64,000 bases of DNA from Pseudomonas sp. Bc-h (GCF_002080045.1 NZ_MUIN01000015.1:316006-380005), one strand, 5' to 3'. Numbered from the stretch's first letter, positions 34,370-42,932 are shown. The notes: generated by a model not told the origin, from the letters alone. Translations and numbers: made by a program.

Positions 34370-36199
34370 ATGGAATCCGCGATGCAGAACCCTCAGAACC
34401 CTCTGTTCGGCTGGACCGTAAATCAGTGGCTCGCTGCTTATCAGAGCGGTGAAATGACCCCGGGCGGGCTGTTGGCACTGCTCGCTGCTTATCCCGAATC
34501 GGACAACGCGTGGATTGCCCGCGTCAGCCCCCCACAGCTCGAGGCTCAGTTGGTGGAACTGGCCAGCCGCCTTGAGGCGGTGAGTGGCGACATCAGCAAG
34601 CTGCCGCTGTACGGGGTGCCGTTCGCGATCAAGGACAACATCGACGCCGCCGACTGGCTGACCACCGCTGCCTGTCCGGAGTTTGCCTACGCCGCCAGCG
34701 CCGATGCGACTGTGGTGGCGCACCTGCGCGCGGCGGGGGCCATTCTGATGGGCAAGACCAACCTGGATCAGTTCGCCACCGGTCTTGTGGGCACCCGTTC
34801 GCCCTACGGCGCGGTGCCCAACAGCTTCAATCCGGATTACGTCAGCGGCGGTTCCAGTTCAGGCTCCGCGTCGGTGGTGGCGCGGGGGCTGGTTGCTTTT
34901 TCCCTGGGGACCGACACTGCTGGCTCGGGGCGTGTGCCTGCGGGGTTCAACAACATCGTCGGCCTGAAACCGACCAAGGGGCGGCTGTCGAATACCGGTC
35001 TGGTGCCGGCCTGTCGCACCGTGGATTGCATCTCGATCTTCGCGCTGACCGTCGAAGACGCCGAAACCGTGGCGGGCATCGCGCAAGGCTTCGACGCCAC
35101 CGACGCCTATTCCCGACGTAACCCGAGCACCGCACCGGTCGGCTTCAGCAAGGCATTCAAACTCGCCGTTCCCGCGACGCTGGAGTTTTTTGGCGATGCG
35201 CAGAATCAGGCCGTGTACGAGCAAGCACTGCTCAAGCTCAGTGACATGGGCGCGGAGATCAGCCGCATCGACTTCACCCCGTTCAAGGCGCTGGCCGAGC
35301 AGTTGTATTACGGCTCCTGGGTCGCCGAACGCACCGTGGCGCTGGAGTCGATGCTCGAATCGAACCCGGATGCGATCAACCCGGTGGTGCGCGGTATCGT
35401 TGAAAACGGCTTGGGTTACAGCGCGTGTGACGCCTATAAAGCCGAATATCTGCGCGCCACACTGAACCGGCAGATCAACGACGCGCTGGCGGGTTATGAC
35501 GCCCTGGTGGTGCCGACCTCGGCGACGATTCGTACCCTTGCCGAAATGGAAGCGGAGCCGGTGCTGTACAACTCGCAGTTTGGCTTCTACACCAACTTCA
35601 CCAACCTCGCGGACCTGTCGGCGCTGGCGTTGCCTGCCGGCATGCGCGCAGATGGATTGCCCGCCGGGATTACCCTGATCGCACCTGCATGGCATGACAC
35701 GGCATTGGCGAGTTTCGGCAAACGCTGGCAAGCGCACGTGCAGTTGCCACTGGGCGCCACCGGACGCCCTTGTCCAGCGACTGCGAACGCTGCGATTCAG
35801 TCGCAAGGCTGCGTCCGCGTTGCGGTGGTCGGCGCCCACCTGACCGGGATGCCATTGAACTTCCAGCTGACCAGCCGTGACGCCGTGTTCGTCGAGCAGA
35901 CCCTCACCGCAGGCGACTACCGCCTCTATGCACTGCCCGGTACCGTGCCGCCCAAACCGGGATTGGCCAAGGCAGACAGCGGGCAGTCGATCATCGTCGA
36001 GCTGTGGGACATCCCGTTGGCGCGCTTCGGAGAATTCGTCGCCGAAATCCCCGCACCCCTTGGCATCGGCAATCTCAAGCTGGTCGACGGGCGCAGCGTG
36101 AAAGGGTTCATCTGCGAGCCTTGGGCGCTGGCCGAAGCGCTGGACATCACCCCATTCGGCGGCTGGCGCGCCTACATCGCCAGCTTGAAAAAAGCCTGA
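34370..36199 (+). CDS. atzF: Allophanate hydrolase
   Basis: Cytoplasmic amidase hydrolysing allophanate to ammonia and CO2, the last step of urea or cyanurate breakdown. The amidase-signature triad is present: K88 (PFAIKDN), the cis-Ser in SGGSSSGSA (159-167) and nucleophile S186 (TDTAGSGRVP). The C-terminal domain (about 460-605, with LYALPGTVPPKPGL and GFICEPWAL) is the gamma-glutamyl-cyclotransferase-like fold of this family. Length 609 is full. Urea carboxylase, its usual neighbour, is absent here; a GntR regulator follows after 38 bp instead. The ATG at 34382 is an alternative start. Confidence 0.9.
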   Translation: MESAMQNPQNPLFGWTVNQWLAAYQSGEMTPGGLLALLAAYPESDNAWIARVSPPQLEAQLVELASRLEAVSGDISKLPLYGVPFAIKDNIDAADWLTTAACPEFAYAASADATVVAHLRAAGAILMGKTNLDQFATGLVGTRSPYGAVPNSFNPDYVSGGSSSGSASVVARGLVAFSLGTDTAGSGRVPAGFNNIVGLKPTKGRLSNTGLVPACRTVDCISIFALTVEDAETVAGIAQGFDATDAYSRRNPSTAPVGFSKAFKLAVPATLEFFGDAQNQAVYEQALLKLSDMGAEISRIDFTPFKALAEQLYYGSWVAERTVALESMLESNPDAINPVVRGIVENGLGYSACDAYKAEYLRATLNRQINDALAGYDALVVPTSATIRTLAEMEAEPVLYNSQFGFYTNFTNLADLSALALPAGMRADGLPAGITLIAPAWHDTALASFGKRWQAHVQLPLGATGRPCPATANAAIQSQGCVRVAVVGAHLTGMPLNFQLTSRDAVFVEQTLTAGDYRLYALPGTVPPKPGLAKADSGQSIIVELWDIPLARFGEFVAEIPAPLGIGNLKLVDGRSVKGFICEPWALAEALDITPFGGWRAYIASLKKA

Positions 36200-36237
36200 C
36201 CAAAAATCGGCTGAGCAAACACCTGTTGGACAGAACC

Positions 36238-36945
36238 ATGCAGATCGCCACCCCGCAAAAGCCCAAGGAACGCCCGGACAATATGGTCGAGCGGATCTAT
36301 CAGCAGCTCAAGGACGACATCTTCGAGTTTCGTCTGCTGCCGGGCGATCGTTTCAGCGAAAACGAGGTGGCCGAGCGCGTCCAGGCCAGCCGTACGCCGG
36401 TGCGTCAGGCATTGTATCGGCTGGAGCGGGAAGGCTATCTGCAGGTGTATTTCCGCAGCGGCTGGCAGGTGAGGGCGTTCGACTTCAATTATTTCGAAGA
36501 GCTTTACGACGTGCGCATCGTGCTGGAAAGCGCAGCGATTGCCCGTTTGGAGCACATGGCGCTCGAAGGCAATCAGATTCTTGTGGAACTGAAAGACACT
36601 TGGCTGGTGAACGAATCCGACCGCCTGCAGGACCCCGCGCAGGTTTCGGCACTGGACGAGCGTTTTCACTGCGCGCTGGTTGAAGCCGCGGGCAACGCCG
36701 AAATGGCGCGCATGCATTTCGAGATCACTGAGAAGATCCGCATCATCAGGCGTCTGGATTTCACCCAGGCGCCGCGGGTCGATGCGACCTATTCAGAGCA
36801 CGGCCAGATCCTCAACGCGATTCTTCAGCGTCGCACCGAGCACGCGCAACAGTTGCTGCACAGCCATATCCAGATCAGCAAACAGGAAGTGCGCAAGATC
36901 ACCCTGCACCGGCTGCATATAGCGCGTCAGCGCATCGAGCCGTAA
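36238..36945 (+). CDS. GntR-family regulator (FCD domain) of the allophanate locus
   Basis: 235-residue regulator starting MQIATPQKPKERPDN. It has an N-terminal winged helix (LLPGDRFSENEVAERVQASRTPVRQALYRLEREGYL) and a C-terminal FCD domain (DERFHCALVEAAGN, YSEHGQILNAILQR, with metal-ligand His residues). It lies 38 bp after atzF and is probably co-transcribed with it. I infer control of atzF and of nitrogen-scavenging genes elsewhere, possibly through the CTTGGATACAAG site. The ligand is unknown. Confidence 0.87.
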   Translation: MQIATPQKPKERPDNMVERIYQQLKDDIFEFRLLPGDRFSENEVAERVQASRTPVRQALYRLEREGYLQVYFRSGWQVRAFDFNYFEELYDVRIVLESAAIARLEHMALEGNQILVELKDTWLVNESDRLQDPAQVSALDERFHCALVEAAGNAEMARMHFEITEKIRIIRRLDFTQAPRVDATYSEHGQILNAILQRRTEHAQQLLHSHIQISKQEVRKITLHRLHIARQRIEP

Positions 36946-36954
36946 CCCGATACC

Positions 36955-37392
36955 TCATTGCACCTCAGCGTCGGCGAGCGACTTGATCTGTTTGCCATGC
37001 AGGTTGTTCAGCACCCGCCGGGCGTTGTCCGCACAGCCCACCTCTTCAGGTTTGTTTTCGATGCTGGCGATGGTCCCCAGCAGTTGCTTTCTGTTCTGTT
37101 CCAGGCGCGACTGCAACGCTTCGATCTCGCTGACTTTGCGTTTGAGCGCCGCCAGCAGCTGGTCGTATTCCCAAACGTCCAGATCGGCTGGCAGCAGCTG
37201 GCGAATTTCCTCGAGCGTGAACCCGGAACTCTGCGCGCGGGTGATGATGGTCAGCAGCAATTCTGCATCCGCTGCGTACTCGCGATAACCATTGGCCGTG
37301 CGTTTGACCGCACTGATGAGCCCTTCGGACTCGTAAAAACGGATGCGTGAAGCTGCCAGACCGGTGCGTCTGGCCAGTTCGCCGATTCTCAT
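36955..37392 (-). CDS. MerR-family transcriptional regulator
   Basis: 145 residues: N-terminal MerR helix-turn-helix (IGELARRTGLAASRIRFYESEGLI) and a C-terminal coiled coil (LDVWEYDQLLAALKRKVSEIEALQSRLEQNRKQL). Only one or two Cys lie near the C-terminus (VGCADN), without the metal-binding pattern of MerR/CueR, so an organic or redox inducer is more likely. It diverges from an old-yellow-enzyme gene whose promoter has the 19-bp spacer and central palindrome typical of MerR targets. Confidence 0.87.
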   Translation of the reverse strand: MRIGELARRTGLAASRIRFYESEGLISAVKRTANGYREYAADAELLLTIITRAQSSGFTLEEIRQLLPADLDVWEYDQLLAALKRKVSEIEALQSRLEQNRKQLLGTIASIENKPEEVGCADNARRVLNNLHGKQIKSLADAEVQ

Positions 37393-37427
37393 CGCTGTGC
37401 CTGCTTCGTCGGGATGAAAGATAGGGG

Positions 37428-37458
37428 TTGACCTTAAAGTTGACTTTAATCTTATGGT
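37428..37458 (+). promoter_or_regulatory. MerR-type promoter for the flavin oxidoreductase
   Basis: TTGACC (37428-37433), 19-bp spacer, TATGGT (37453-37458). The over-long spacer is filled by the palindrome TTAAAGTTGACTTTAA (37434-37449). This is the textbook architecture for activation by MerR-family twisting of DNA. Confidence 0.75.
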
Positions 37459-37486
37459 TCAGCCTTGGTCAAAACGAGGTGACGGA

Positions 37487-38722
37487 ATGAACGTCTTTGA
37501 AAAGCTGGTGCTGCCCGGGGGGGCGGTCATTGCGAACCGCATCGCCAAGGCCGCGATGGAAGAAAACATGGCGGACGCCGATCAGGCGCCGTCCGATGCG
37601 TTGATTCGTTTGTACAGGTCGTGGGCCGAGGGCGAGGCAGGCCTGCTGATTTCCGGCAACGTCATGATCGACGGCCGCGCCATGACCGGCCCCGGCGGCG
37701 TGGTACTGGAAGACGACCAGCATCTGCAACGTTTCAGGCGCTGGGCGCAGGTCGGCCGTTCGAACGGTGCGCAGTTCTGGCTGCAGCTCAACCACCCTGG
37801 CCGCCAGATGCTCGCCAACCTTGGGCAACCCACCTGGGCGCCGTCGGCGGTGCCGATGGATCTGGGCAAGATGTCGAACCGTTTTAACCCACCTCAGGCG
37901 ATGACAGAGGCGCTGATCACCGACGTGATCCAGCGTTTCGCCCGCAGCGCTCGCCTGGCCGAGCAGGCAGGTTTTACCGGGGTACAGATTCACGCGGCCC
38001 ACGGTTACCTGATCAGCCAGTTTCTGTCGCCACTGACCAACCAGCGCAACGATGGCTGGGGCGGTTCTCTGGAGAAGCGCGCGCGGCTGTTGCTGGAAGT
38101 GATCAAGGCAGTACGTGAAGCGGTGTCGCCGCAATTCGTGGTCGCGGTCAAACTCAATTCGGCGGATTTTCAACGCGGCGGCTTCAGTGCCGACGATGCG
38201 AAGTCCGTGGTGACGATGCTCAACGCATTGCCTGTGGATCTGGTGGAATTGTCCGGAGGCAGTTACGAAGCGCCTGCCATGCAAGGCCAGGCACGGGATG
38301 GGCGCACACTGGCGCGCGAAGCCTATTTCCTCGAGTTCGCACGGGAAATTCGTGCGGTGGCGAACATGCCGGTGATGCTGACGGGCGGGATTCGTCGACG
38401 TGCCATCGCTGAGGAAGTCATTGCCAGCCAGGTGGACATGATCGGCATGGGCACCGCGTTGGCCATTGAACCGTACTTGCCCAGACAGTGGCGTCAGGCC
38501 CGCAACTTCGTTCCCGAGCTGCCGCCGATCACCTGGAAAAACAAGGCGCTGGCGTCGCTGGCGAACATGGCGGTGGTCAAGTTCCAGTTGCAGCGGCTCA
38601 GTAAGGGACGTGCTCCCAAGCCTGGCGTTTCGCCGATGAAGGCGCTGATCGTGCAGCAGATAGCGGCGGCATTGCGTACCCGGCAGTACCGCCGATGGGT
38701 GATTGCGCGTTCAGGTTCGTGA
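37487..38722 (+). CDS. NADH:flavin oxidoreductase / old yellow enzyme family
   Basis: FMN-dependent TIM-barrel ene-reductase of 411 residues. Family blocks: QLNHPGRQ with the active-site His, IHAAHGYLISQFLSP, NQRNDGWGGSLEKRARLLLEV, VKLNSADF and MLTGGIRRR. ATG 37487 follows a GAGGTGA site; the ATG at 37454 overlaps the -10 element and is not used. The divergent MerR gene and operator suggest induction by an electrophile such as an enone, nitro compound or quinone. The C-terminal 60 residues are basic and extend beyond the barrel. Confidence 0.88.
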   Translation: MNVFEKLVLPGGAVIANRIAKAAMEENMADADQAPSDALIRLYRSWAEGEAGLLISGNVMIDGRAMTGPGGVVLEDDQHLQRFRRWAQVGRSNGAQFWLQLNHPGRQMLANLGQPTWAPSAVPMDLGKMSNRFNPPQAMTEALITDVIQRFARSARLAEQAGFTGVQIHAAHGYLISQFLSPLTNQRNDGWGGSLEKRARLLLEVIKAVREAVSPQFVVAVKLNSADFQRGGFSADDAKSVVTMLNALPVDLVELSGGSYEAPAMQGQARDGRTLAREAYFLEFAREIRAVANMPVMLTGGIRRRAIAEEVIASQVDMIGMGTALAIEPYLPRQWRQARNFVPELPPITWKNKALASLANMAVVKFQLQRLSKGRAPKPGVSPMKALIVQQIAAALRTRQYRRWVIARSGS

Positions 38723-38742
38723 ACCCAGGTACGCTGGGTGAC

Positions 38743-39000
38743 TCAGCCGTTCTGGTTATGGCAGTCATCGGCGGCCTTGAGGTAGTCGAGCATCTGGGTA
38801 CGGCCTTTCGAATCCAGGTACGTGATGTGGCTGGTCACCAGACCGCAGGTGCCGCTCGGCTCCTGGCTCGACGACAGGACTTTCTGGATGTCGGGCTGCG
38901 ACGAGTAGCTGTGGACTTCGGAAGCTTCAGCGCGGGCAGCGAAAGTGCACACGTTCAGGGCGGCGAACAGGCAAGCGGCGACGGTCAGTTTCGAGTTCAT
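38743..39000 (-). CDS. Small exported DUF2790-type protein
   Basis: 85-residue exported protein with a signal peptide (KLTVAACLFAALNVCTFAARAEA) and the core seen in DUF2790 family members (IQKVLSS then CGLVTSHITYLDSKGRTQMLDYLKAADDC). Such proteins are largely confined to Pseudomonas, and their function is unknown. Start MNSKLTV at 39000 follows GAGGA; the upstream in-frame start is not supported. The region 80-160 bp upstream carries two pairs of TGTATC-type repeats shared with two other small exported genes in the window. Confidence 0.8.
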   Translation of the reverse strand: MNSKLTVAACLFAALNVCTFAARAEASEVHSYSSQPDIQKVLSSSQEPSGTCGLVTSHITYLDSKGRTQMLDYLKAADDCHNQNG

Positions 39001-39081
39001 TTCAGTATCCTCTGGGCAGTGATGGGTCATCGTTGGAGGCGTCTGTGTGTTGCCTCGTTGGAACCCATTTAATGCCCCTGA

Positions 39082-39098
39082 GGTATCCCGGATGTGTC
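39082..39098 (-). promoter_or_regulatory. Proximal repeat box of the DUF2790 promoter
   Basis: On the plus strand GGTATC (39082-39087) and TGTGTC (39093-39098), 11 bp apart. In gene sense this reads GACACATCCGGGATACC, matching the boxes near 41500 and 59345. Confidence 0.55.
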
Positions 39099-39143
39099 GC
39101 CGAGATGGGGTTTAAGCAACGCTACGTGTCGGCAGAGGCTTGC

Positions 39144-39159
39144 GATACAGAGCGATACA
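39144..39159 (-). promoter_or_regulatory. Distal repeat box of the DUF2790 promoter
   Basis: GATACA at 39144-39149 and 39154-39159, 10 bp apart; gene sense TTTGTATCGCTCTGTATCGC. The 15-mer ACAGAGCGATACAAA (39147-39161) recurs identically at 59403-59417. Confidence 0.6.
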
Positions 39160-39174
39160 AACCGCCCGACACCG

Positions 39175-39198
39175 CTTCGCGAGCAAGCTCCCTCCCAC
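39175..39198. repeat. Single REP element
   Basis: Inverted copy of the GGGAGGGAGCTTGCTCGCGAAG class, between the DUF2790 promoter and the 3' end of nimT. Confidence 0.8.
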
Positions 39199-39227
39199 AG
39201 TGAACGGTTTGGCTCCTGCTCTTCGTT

Positions 39228-40436
39228 TCAAGCCACCGAAGCCTGCGCACAGTCTTCGCGAGCCGGTTTCAGCAGCGGGGTAATGCACAACATCAATACC
39301 AGCACCCCGAACAGCATTTCGTAAGCCGCGCCGTAGCTGCCGGTGTGATCGCGCAGCCCACCGAAGCAGAGCGGCCCCAGCGCGGCGATCAGGTAACCCA
39401 CGAACAACATGAACACCGTCCAGGCGCCGGCCTGTTCTGTGGACGCCGCGTTGTCCAGTGGCAGGGTCATGCCGATGGTGAAGCCCATGCCCAGCCCGAT
39501 GGCGGCAAGCACCACATACAGAATCGGCGCCCAGGTCGGGGCGAAGGCCATCCCGGCAATCCCCAGTGTGGCCAGCACGGTCGACAGACCCACCAGTGCG
39601 CGGCGGTCATGGGCCTTGCCGGGGATCAGACCTGCGCTGACGCTGGCGATGGCGAATACCGCGGTGAACGTGCCCAGCACAACGCCGGAGGGCAGGGTGG
39701 TGATCGCGGTTTCCGACGAGGCAGGCGCCAGCCAGGCAAACAGCGCATAGACCACCAACTGACCTGCGCCGAAGTTGATCGCCACCAGCCACGCCTGAGG
39801 ATTGCTCCAGGGCAGACTCACTGTTTTCTTCGCGGCAGCAGGTGGTGCCACCGATGCAAAACGTCTGGCCATCCATACCCAGCTGATGACCGCTGTTACG
39901 CACAATACGCTCCATACGCCGGCGCCGACCCGCCAGTTTTGCGCAAGCTCGGTGATCGGTGCGGTGAACACCGCCGCGATGGTCGCACCCAGGCTCAAAC
40001 CGGCGGCGTAGATACCCATGAAAAACACCGCACGATGGGGAAAATGGGTCTTGATCCAGCCGCCGATCAGCGCACCGGCAATGGCGATCCCGACACTGGC
40101 GAAGAAGGTGCTGCCCAGCAGAAACAACGGATTGGGAGACACCGCTCGCAGCAACATCGCAACGCCCAACAGCGCGAGGGCGACAATCACGCAGCGGTCG
40201 GTGCCGAAGCGTCTCGAAACGTTGGGCGCCATGAGCGCGAACACGCCCATGCACACGTCAGGGATCGAAGTCAGCAACGCCGCCTGGGTATAGCTCAGCT
40301 GGAATTGTTGTTGAATCAACAACAGGATCGGCCCGATCGAAACGATCGCCGGTCTTAATGCGACGGACAGCACCAACAGGCCAATGACGGCGGCCACGGT
40401 GTGTGTGTTGCTGACGGAAATGCGCGAGTCTTGCAT
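39228..40436 (-). CDS. nimT: MFS transporter of the CynX/NimT family
   Basis: 402-residue twelve-helix inner-membrane exporter. The opening GLLVLSVALRPAIVSIGPILLLIQQQFQLS and repeat-two LPLDNAASTEQAGAWTVFMLFVGYLIAALGPL match CynX/NimT proteins; E. coli NimT exports 2-nitroimidazole. A NimR-like AraC gene diverges from it with 160 bp between, the same arrangement as in E. coli, which supports the assignment. The physiological substrate is not known. Confidence 0.82.
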   Translation of the reverse strand: MQDSRISVSNTHTVAAVIGLLVLSVALRPAIVSIGPILLLIQQQFQLSYTQAALLTSIPDVCMGVFALMAPNVSRRFGTDRCVIVALALLGVAMLLRAVSPNPLFLLGSTFFASVGIAIAGALIGGWIKTHFPHRAVFFMGIYAAGLSLGATIAAVFTAPITELAQNWRVGAGVWSVLCVTAVISWVWMARRFASVAPPAAAKKTVSLPWSNPQAWLVAINFGAGQLVVYALFAWLAPASSETAITTLPSGVVLGTFTAVFAIASVSAGLIPGKAHDRRALVGLSTVLATLGIAGMAFAPTWAPILYVVLAAIGLGMGFTIGMTLPLDNAASTEQAGAWTVFMLFVGYLIAALGPLCFGGLRDHTGSYGAAYEMLFGVLVLMLCITPLLKPAREDCAQASVA

Positions 40437-40596
40437 CTGCTGGCCCTCATTGAATGCGTCTGGATGAGAGCGATGCTAACGATGGTCGAGAAATACCATC
40501 TGCCAGTTTTCGTCGCGAAAGTGACAAACCTCTTGACGGCAATGGTGGATCACGGCGAGATGTGTCACGCCTCTGCCACCCGGATGAGCCTGATTG

Positions 40597-41412
40597 ATGA
40601 AACGAACCGTGCGCTCGGTCAAACCTGCACCTGCGCTGGAACCGCGTAGCGAGGACTACCTCGATTACCTGAACGTCCAGCGGCCGATGACGGTGCTGGT
40701 GCGCAACCAGCAGACCGGCGACTACAACGCGCCCCATGCTCATCGTCACGGGCAGATTCTGTACGCGGCCAGCGGCATGATGCGCGCCGTCACGGAAACC
40801 GGGCTGTGGTTCCTGCCGCCCAAAAGAGCACTGTGGATTCCGCCGGGAATCGTCCACGATCAGATCATGTTGAGCCCGGTCAAGTTACGCTCGGTGTACA
40901 TCGAACCGGATGTCTCGGCCGGCTTTGGCGACAGCTGCAAGATCGTCGAGGTGTCGATACTTCTGCGCGAACTGATTCTCGCCCTGGCCGATCAGCCCAT
41001 CGAATACCCACAGGAGGGACGCAATTCGCACATTGTCGCGCTGATTCTGCATGAGATCGAGTCCGCGCGAAGCCTGCCATTGCAGGTGCCGTGGCCGATG
41101 GATCGTCGCCTGGTCACGGTGTGCAACGCCATTCTGGAACACCCCGAACAGCCGCATTCGGTGGATTACTGGGCAGACAAGGTTGGCGCCAGTTCGCGAA
41201 CTCTGATTCGTCTGTTTCTCAAGGAAACCGGGCTGACGTTTCGCCACTGGGTGCAACAGGTCCGGTTGGCGACAGCGCTGGATCGCCTGGAGAACGGCCA
41301 GGCCATCGGCGCCATCGCGAGGGACTTGGGTTACGCCAGCCCGAGTGCGTTCAGCGCGATGTTTCGTCGGGTAATGGGCGAATCACCCAGAGAGTTTCTG
41401 ATCCGCGACTAA
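40597..41412 (+). CDS. nimR: AraC-family regulator, NimR-like
   Basis: 271-residue regulator with an N-terminal cupin (NAPHAHRHGQILYAASGMMRA, PPKRALWIPPGIVHDQI) and a C-terminal double helix-turn-helix (WADKVGASSRTLIRLFLKETGLTFRHWVQQVRL and LGYASPSAFSAMFRRVMGESPREF). It diverges from the nimT-like exporter, as the E. coli repressor NimR does, so it probably controls that gene. ATG 40597 is preferred to the TTG one codon upstream. Confidence 0.85.
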   Translation: MKRTVRSVKPAPALEPRSEDYLDYLNVQRPMTVLVRNQQTGDYNAPHAHRHGQILYAASGMMRAVTETGLWFLPPKRALWIPPGIVHDQIMLSPVKLRSVYIEPDVSAGFGDSCKIVEVSILLRELILALADQPIEYPQEGRNSHIVALILHEIESARSLPLQVPWPMDRRLVTVCNAILEHPEQPHSVDYWADKVGASSRTLIRLFLKETGLTFRHWVQQVRLATALDRLENGQAIGAIARDLGYASPSAFSAMFRRVMGESPREFLIRD

Positions 41413-41431
41413 CGCTTTGAGGCTGGGCGTT

Positions 41432-41447
41432 TGTATCGCAGCGTATC
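41432..41447 (+). promoter_or_regulatory. Distal repeat box of the cytochrome P460-like promoter
   Basis: TGTATC (41432-41437) and CGTATC (41442-41447), 10 bp apart, within TTTGTATCGCAGCGTATC. It matches the distal boxes near 39150 and 59408. Confidence 0.55.
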
Positions 41448-41491
41448 TATCGGTGACGTGCATACATGCCCATGCAAATCGGTCCTTGGTC

Positions 41492-41510
41492 GATACATCG
41501 GGGATACATC
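41492..41510 (+). promoter_or_regulatory. Proximal repeat box of the cytochrome P460-like promoter
   Basis: GATACATC at 41492-41499 and 41503-41510, 11 bp apart, 52 bp before the start codon. Confidence 0.6.
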
Positions 41511-41561
41511 GCCTCCTTAGCCTTGAGTACCAGCCACTCAACACGCGAGAGGAGGCCGCTC

Positions 41562-42077
41562 ATGAAGTGCGCCCGTATCGGTTTGATCGCAGCAGTCATT
41601 TCATCCGCTATCGCAGCGCCGTTTGTCCTTGCGCACGGCAGCACCGAGAATGCTTCGTCCAAGGCATCGCCGATCTATGGCGTGACGATGCCCGAGGGGT
41701 ATCGCCAGTGGCAGTTGATTGCGCCCGCCGTCGAGGGCGCGCCGCTGAACGAGATCCGCGCAGTGCTTGGCAACGACATTGCGATCAAGGCTTACAAGGA
41801 GGGCACGCTGCCGTTTCCTGACGGTACGATTCTGACCAAGCTTGCGTGGAAGCATGTGCAGTCGCCGGGGTTCGAATCGGCTTCGGTGCCGGGGGCGGCG
41901 ACGACGGTGCAGTTCATGGTCAAGGATTCGGTGAAGTACAAGGACTCCGGGGGCTGGGGTTTCGGACGTTTCGTCAACGGCCAGCCGGTGGATGAGAAGC
42001 AGCACCAGACGTGCCTGGGTTGTCATCAGTCGCGGGTCAAGGATCATGATCTGGTGTTTACGCGTTGGGCGCCTTGA
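41562..42077 (+). CDS. Exported cytochrome P460-like c-haem protein
   Basis: 171-residue periplasmic protein: signal peptide (IGLIAAVISSAIAAPFVLA), a P460-type domain (PEGYRQWQLIAPAVEG, IRAVLGNDIAIKAYKEG, WGFGRFVNGQP) and one c-type haem site CLGCH at residues 151-155. ATG 41562 has a strong GAGGAGG site; the ORF extends upstream by chance through the promoter boxes. Cytochrome P460 relatives oxidise hydroxylamine or bind NO in some bacteria. The cross-linking Lys of true P460 cannot be confirmed by eye, so a peroxidase, NO-binding or electron-transfer role is possible. Confidence 0.8.
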   Translation: MKCARIGLIAAVISSAIAAPFVLAHGSTENASSKASPIYGVTMPEGYRQWQLIAPAVEGAPLNEIRAVLGNDIAIKAYKEGTLPFPDGTILTKLAWKHVQSPGFESASVPGAATTVQFMVKDSVKYKDSGGWGFGRFVNGQPVDEKQHQTCLGCHQSRVKDHDLVFTRWAP

Positions 42078-42191
42078 GTTGCTTGGGTTTGGTTTTGCGG
42101 TTATCTCGGCTATCTCGGTTGGCGCTGATTTTTGGCTCTGGCCAACGCCAGACCTGTTTCGCCTGCGAACGCGGCTCTCCCTCTCGACCCG

Positions 42192-42326
42192 ATCCCTGTG
42201 GGAGACGCCGGGGGTCACGACGTACGGGCCGCGATTCGGACGATAGCGGTCCGTCATTTAGCAGATGAGCCATCTGACCTACCGCTATCGCTGCTGTCGC
42301 ACAGCTCCAGCTTCTCCCACAGGGAT
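42192..42326. repeat. REP doublet forming a long hairpin
   Basis: 14-bp outer arms at 42192-42205 and 42313-42326 (core CCCTGTGGGAG) and 9-bp inner arms GATAGCGGT (42242-42250) with ACCGCTATC (42281-42289). Related to the units of the 14-kb array. Confidence 0.75.
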
Positions 42327-42389
42327 TGGTGTTCAGCTTTAAAATTTCGGCTCGACACACAACCTTCTAGCAGTCCGGCGTTCACAGTC

Positions 42390-42447
<58 letters not shown>

Positions 42448-42452
42448 CGATC

Positions 42453-42578
42453 TTGATCTTGATCTTGATCTTGATCTTGATCTTGATCTTGATCTTGATC
42501 TTGATCTTGATCTTGATCTTGATCTTGATCTTGATCTTGATCTTGATCTTGATCTTGATCTTGATCTTGATCTTGATC
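42453..42578. repeat. Hexanucleotide array (TTGATC)21
   Basis: Twenty-one uninterrupted perfect copies of TTGATC, placing a GATC site every 6 bp over 126 bp. Only 6 bp (TCGATC) separate it from the TTGCCG array. Confidence 0.97.
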
Positions 42579-42843
42579 TTCGTACGCGAAAGTCCAGACA
42601 CCACAAATCGCGACTTGGGTGCAGGCTGAACGCAGGCGTCGTGGAGTGGGCCGAGCGGCATGGATGCCGCGAGAGCCGCCCCCCGCCATGGATGGCGGAT
42701 GGCGGCGGGCCCACGGAGCGTCGCCGGAGTGAAGGAATTCCGACGAAGGAGGAACCCAACCAGGAGCAAGACACTTGGTTACTTGGTGTCCTTTCAAGTA
42801 ACTCGCCGAAGGCGAAACAGGTCTGGCGTTAGCCAGATCCCAT

Positions 42844-42883
42844 ACCTCCAAACCTCCAAACCTCCAAACCTCCAAACCTCCAA
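42844..42883. repeat. Octanucleotide array (ACCTCCAA)5
   Basis: Five perfect copies of ACCTCCAA in tandem, 50 bp downstream of the end of the dehydrogenase gene, which runs on the other strand. Confidence 0.95.
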
Positions 42884-42932
42884 ACCCAAGGCATACACGC
42901 CCAGCCCAGCCCAGCGCAAAGAGCCAAAAAAC

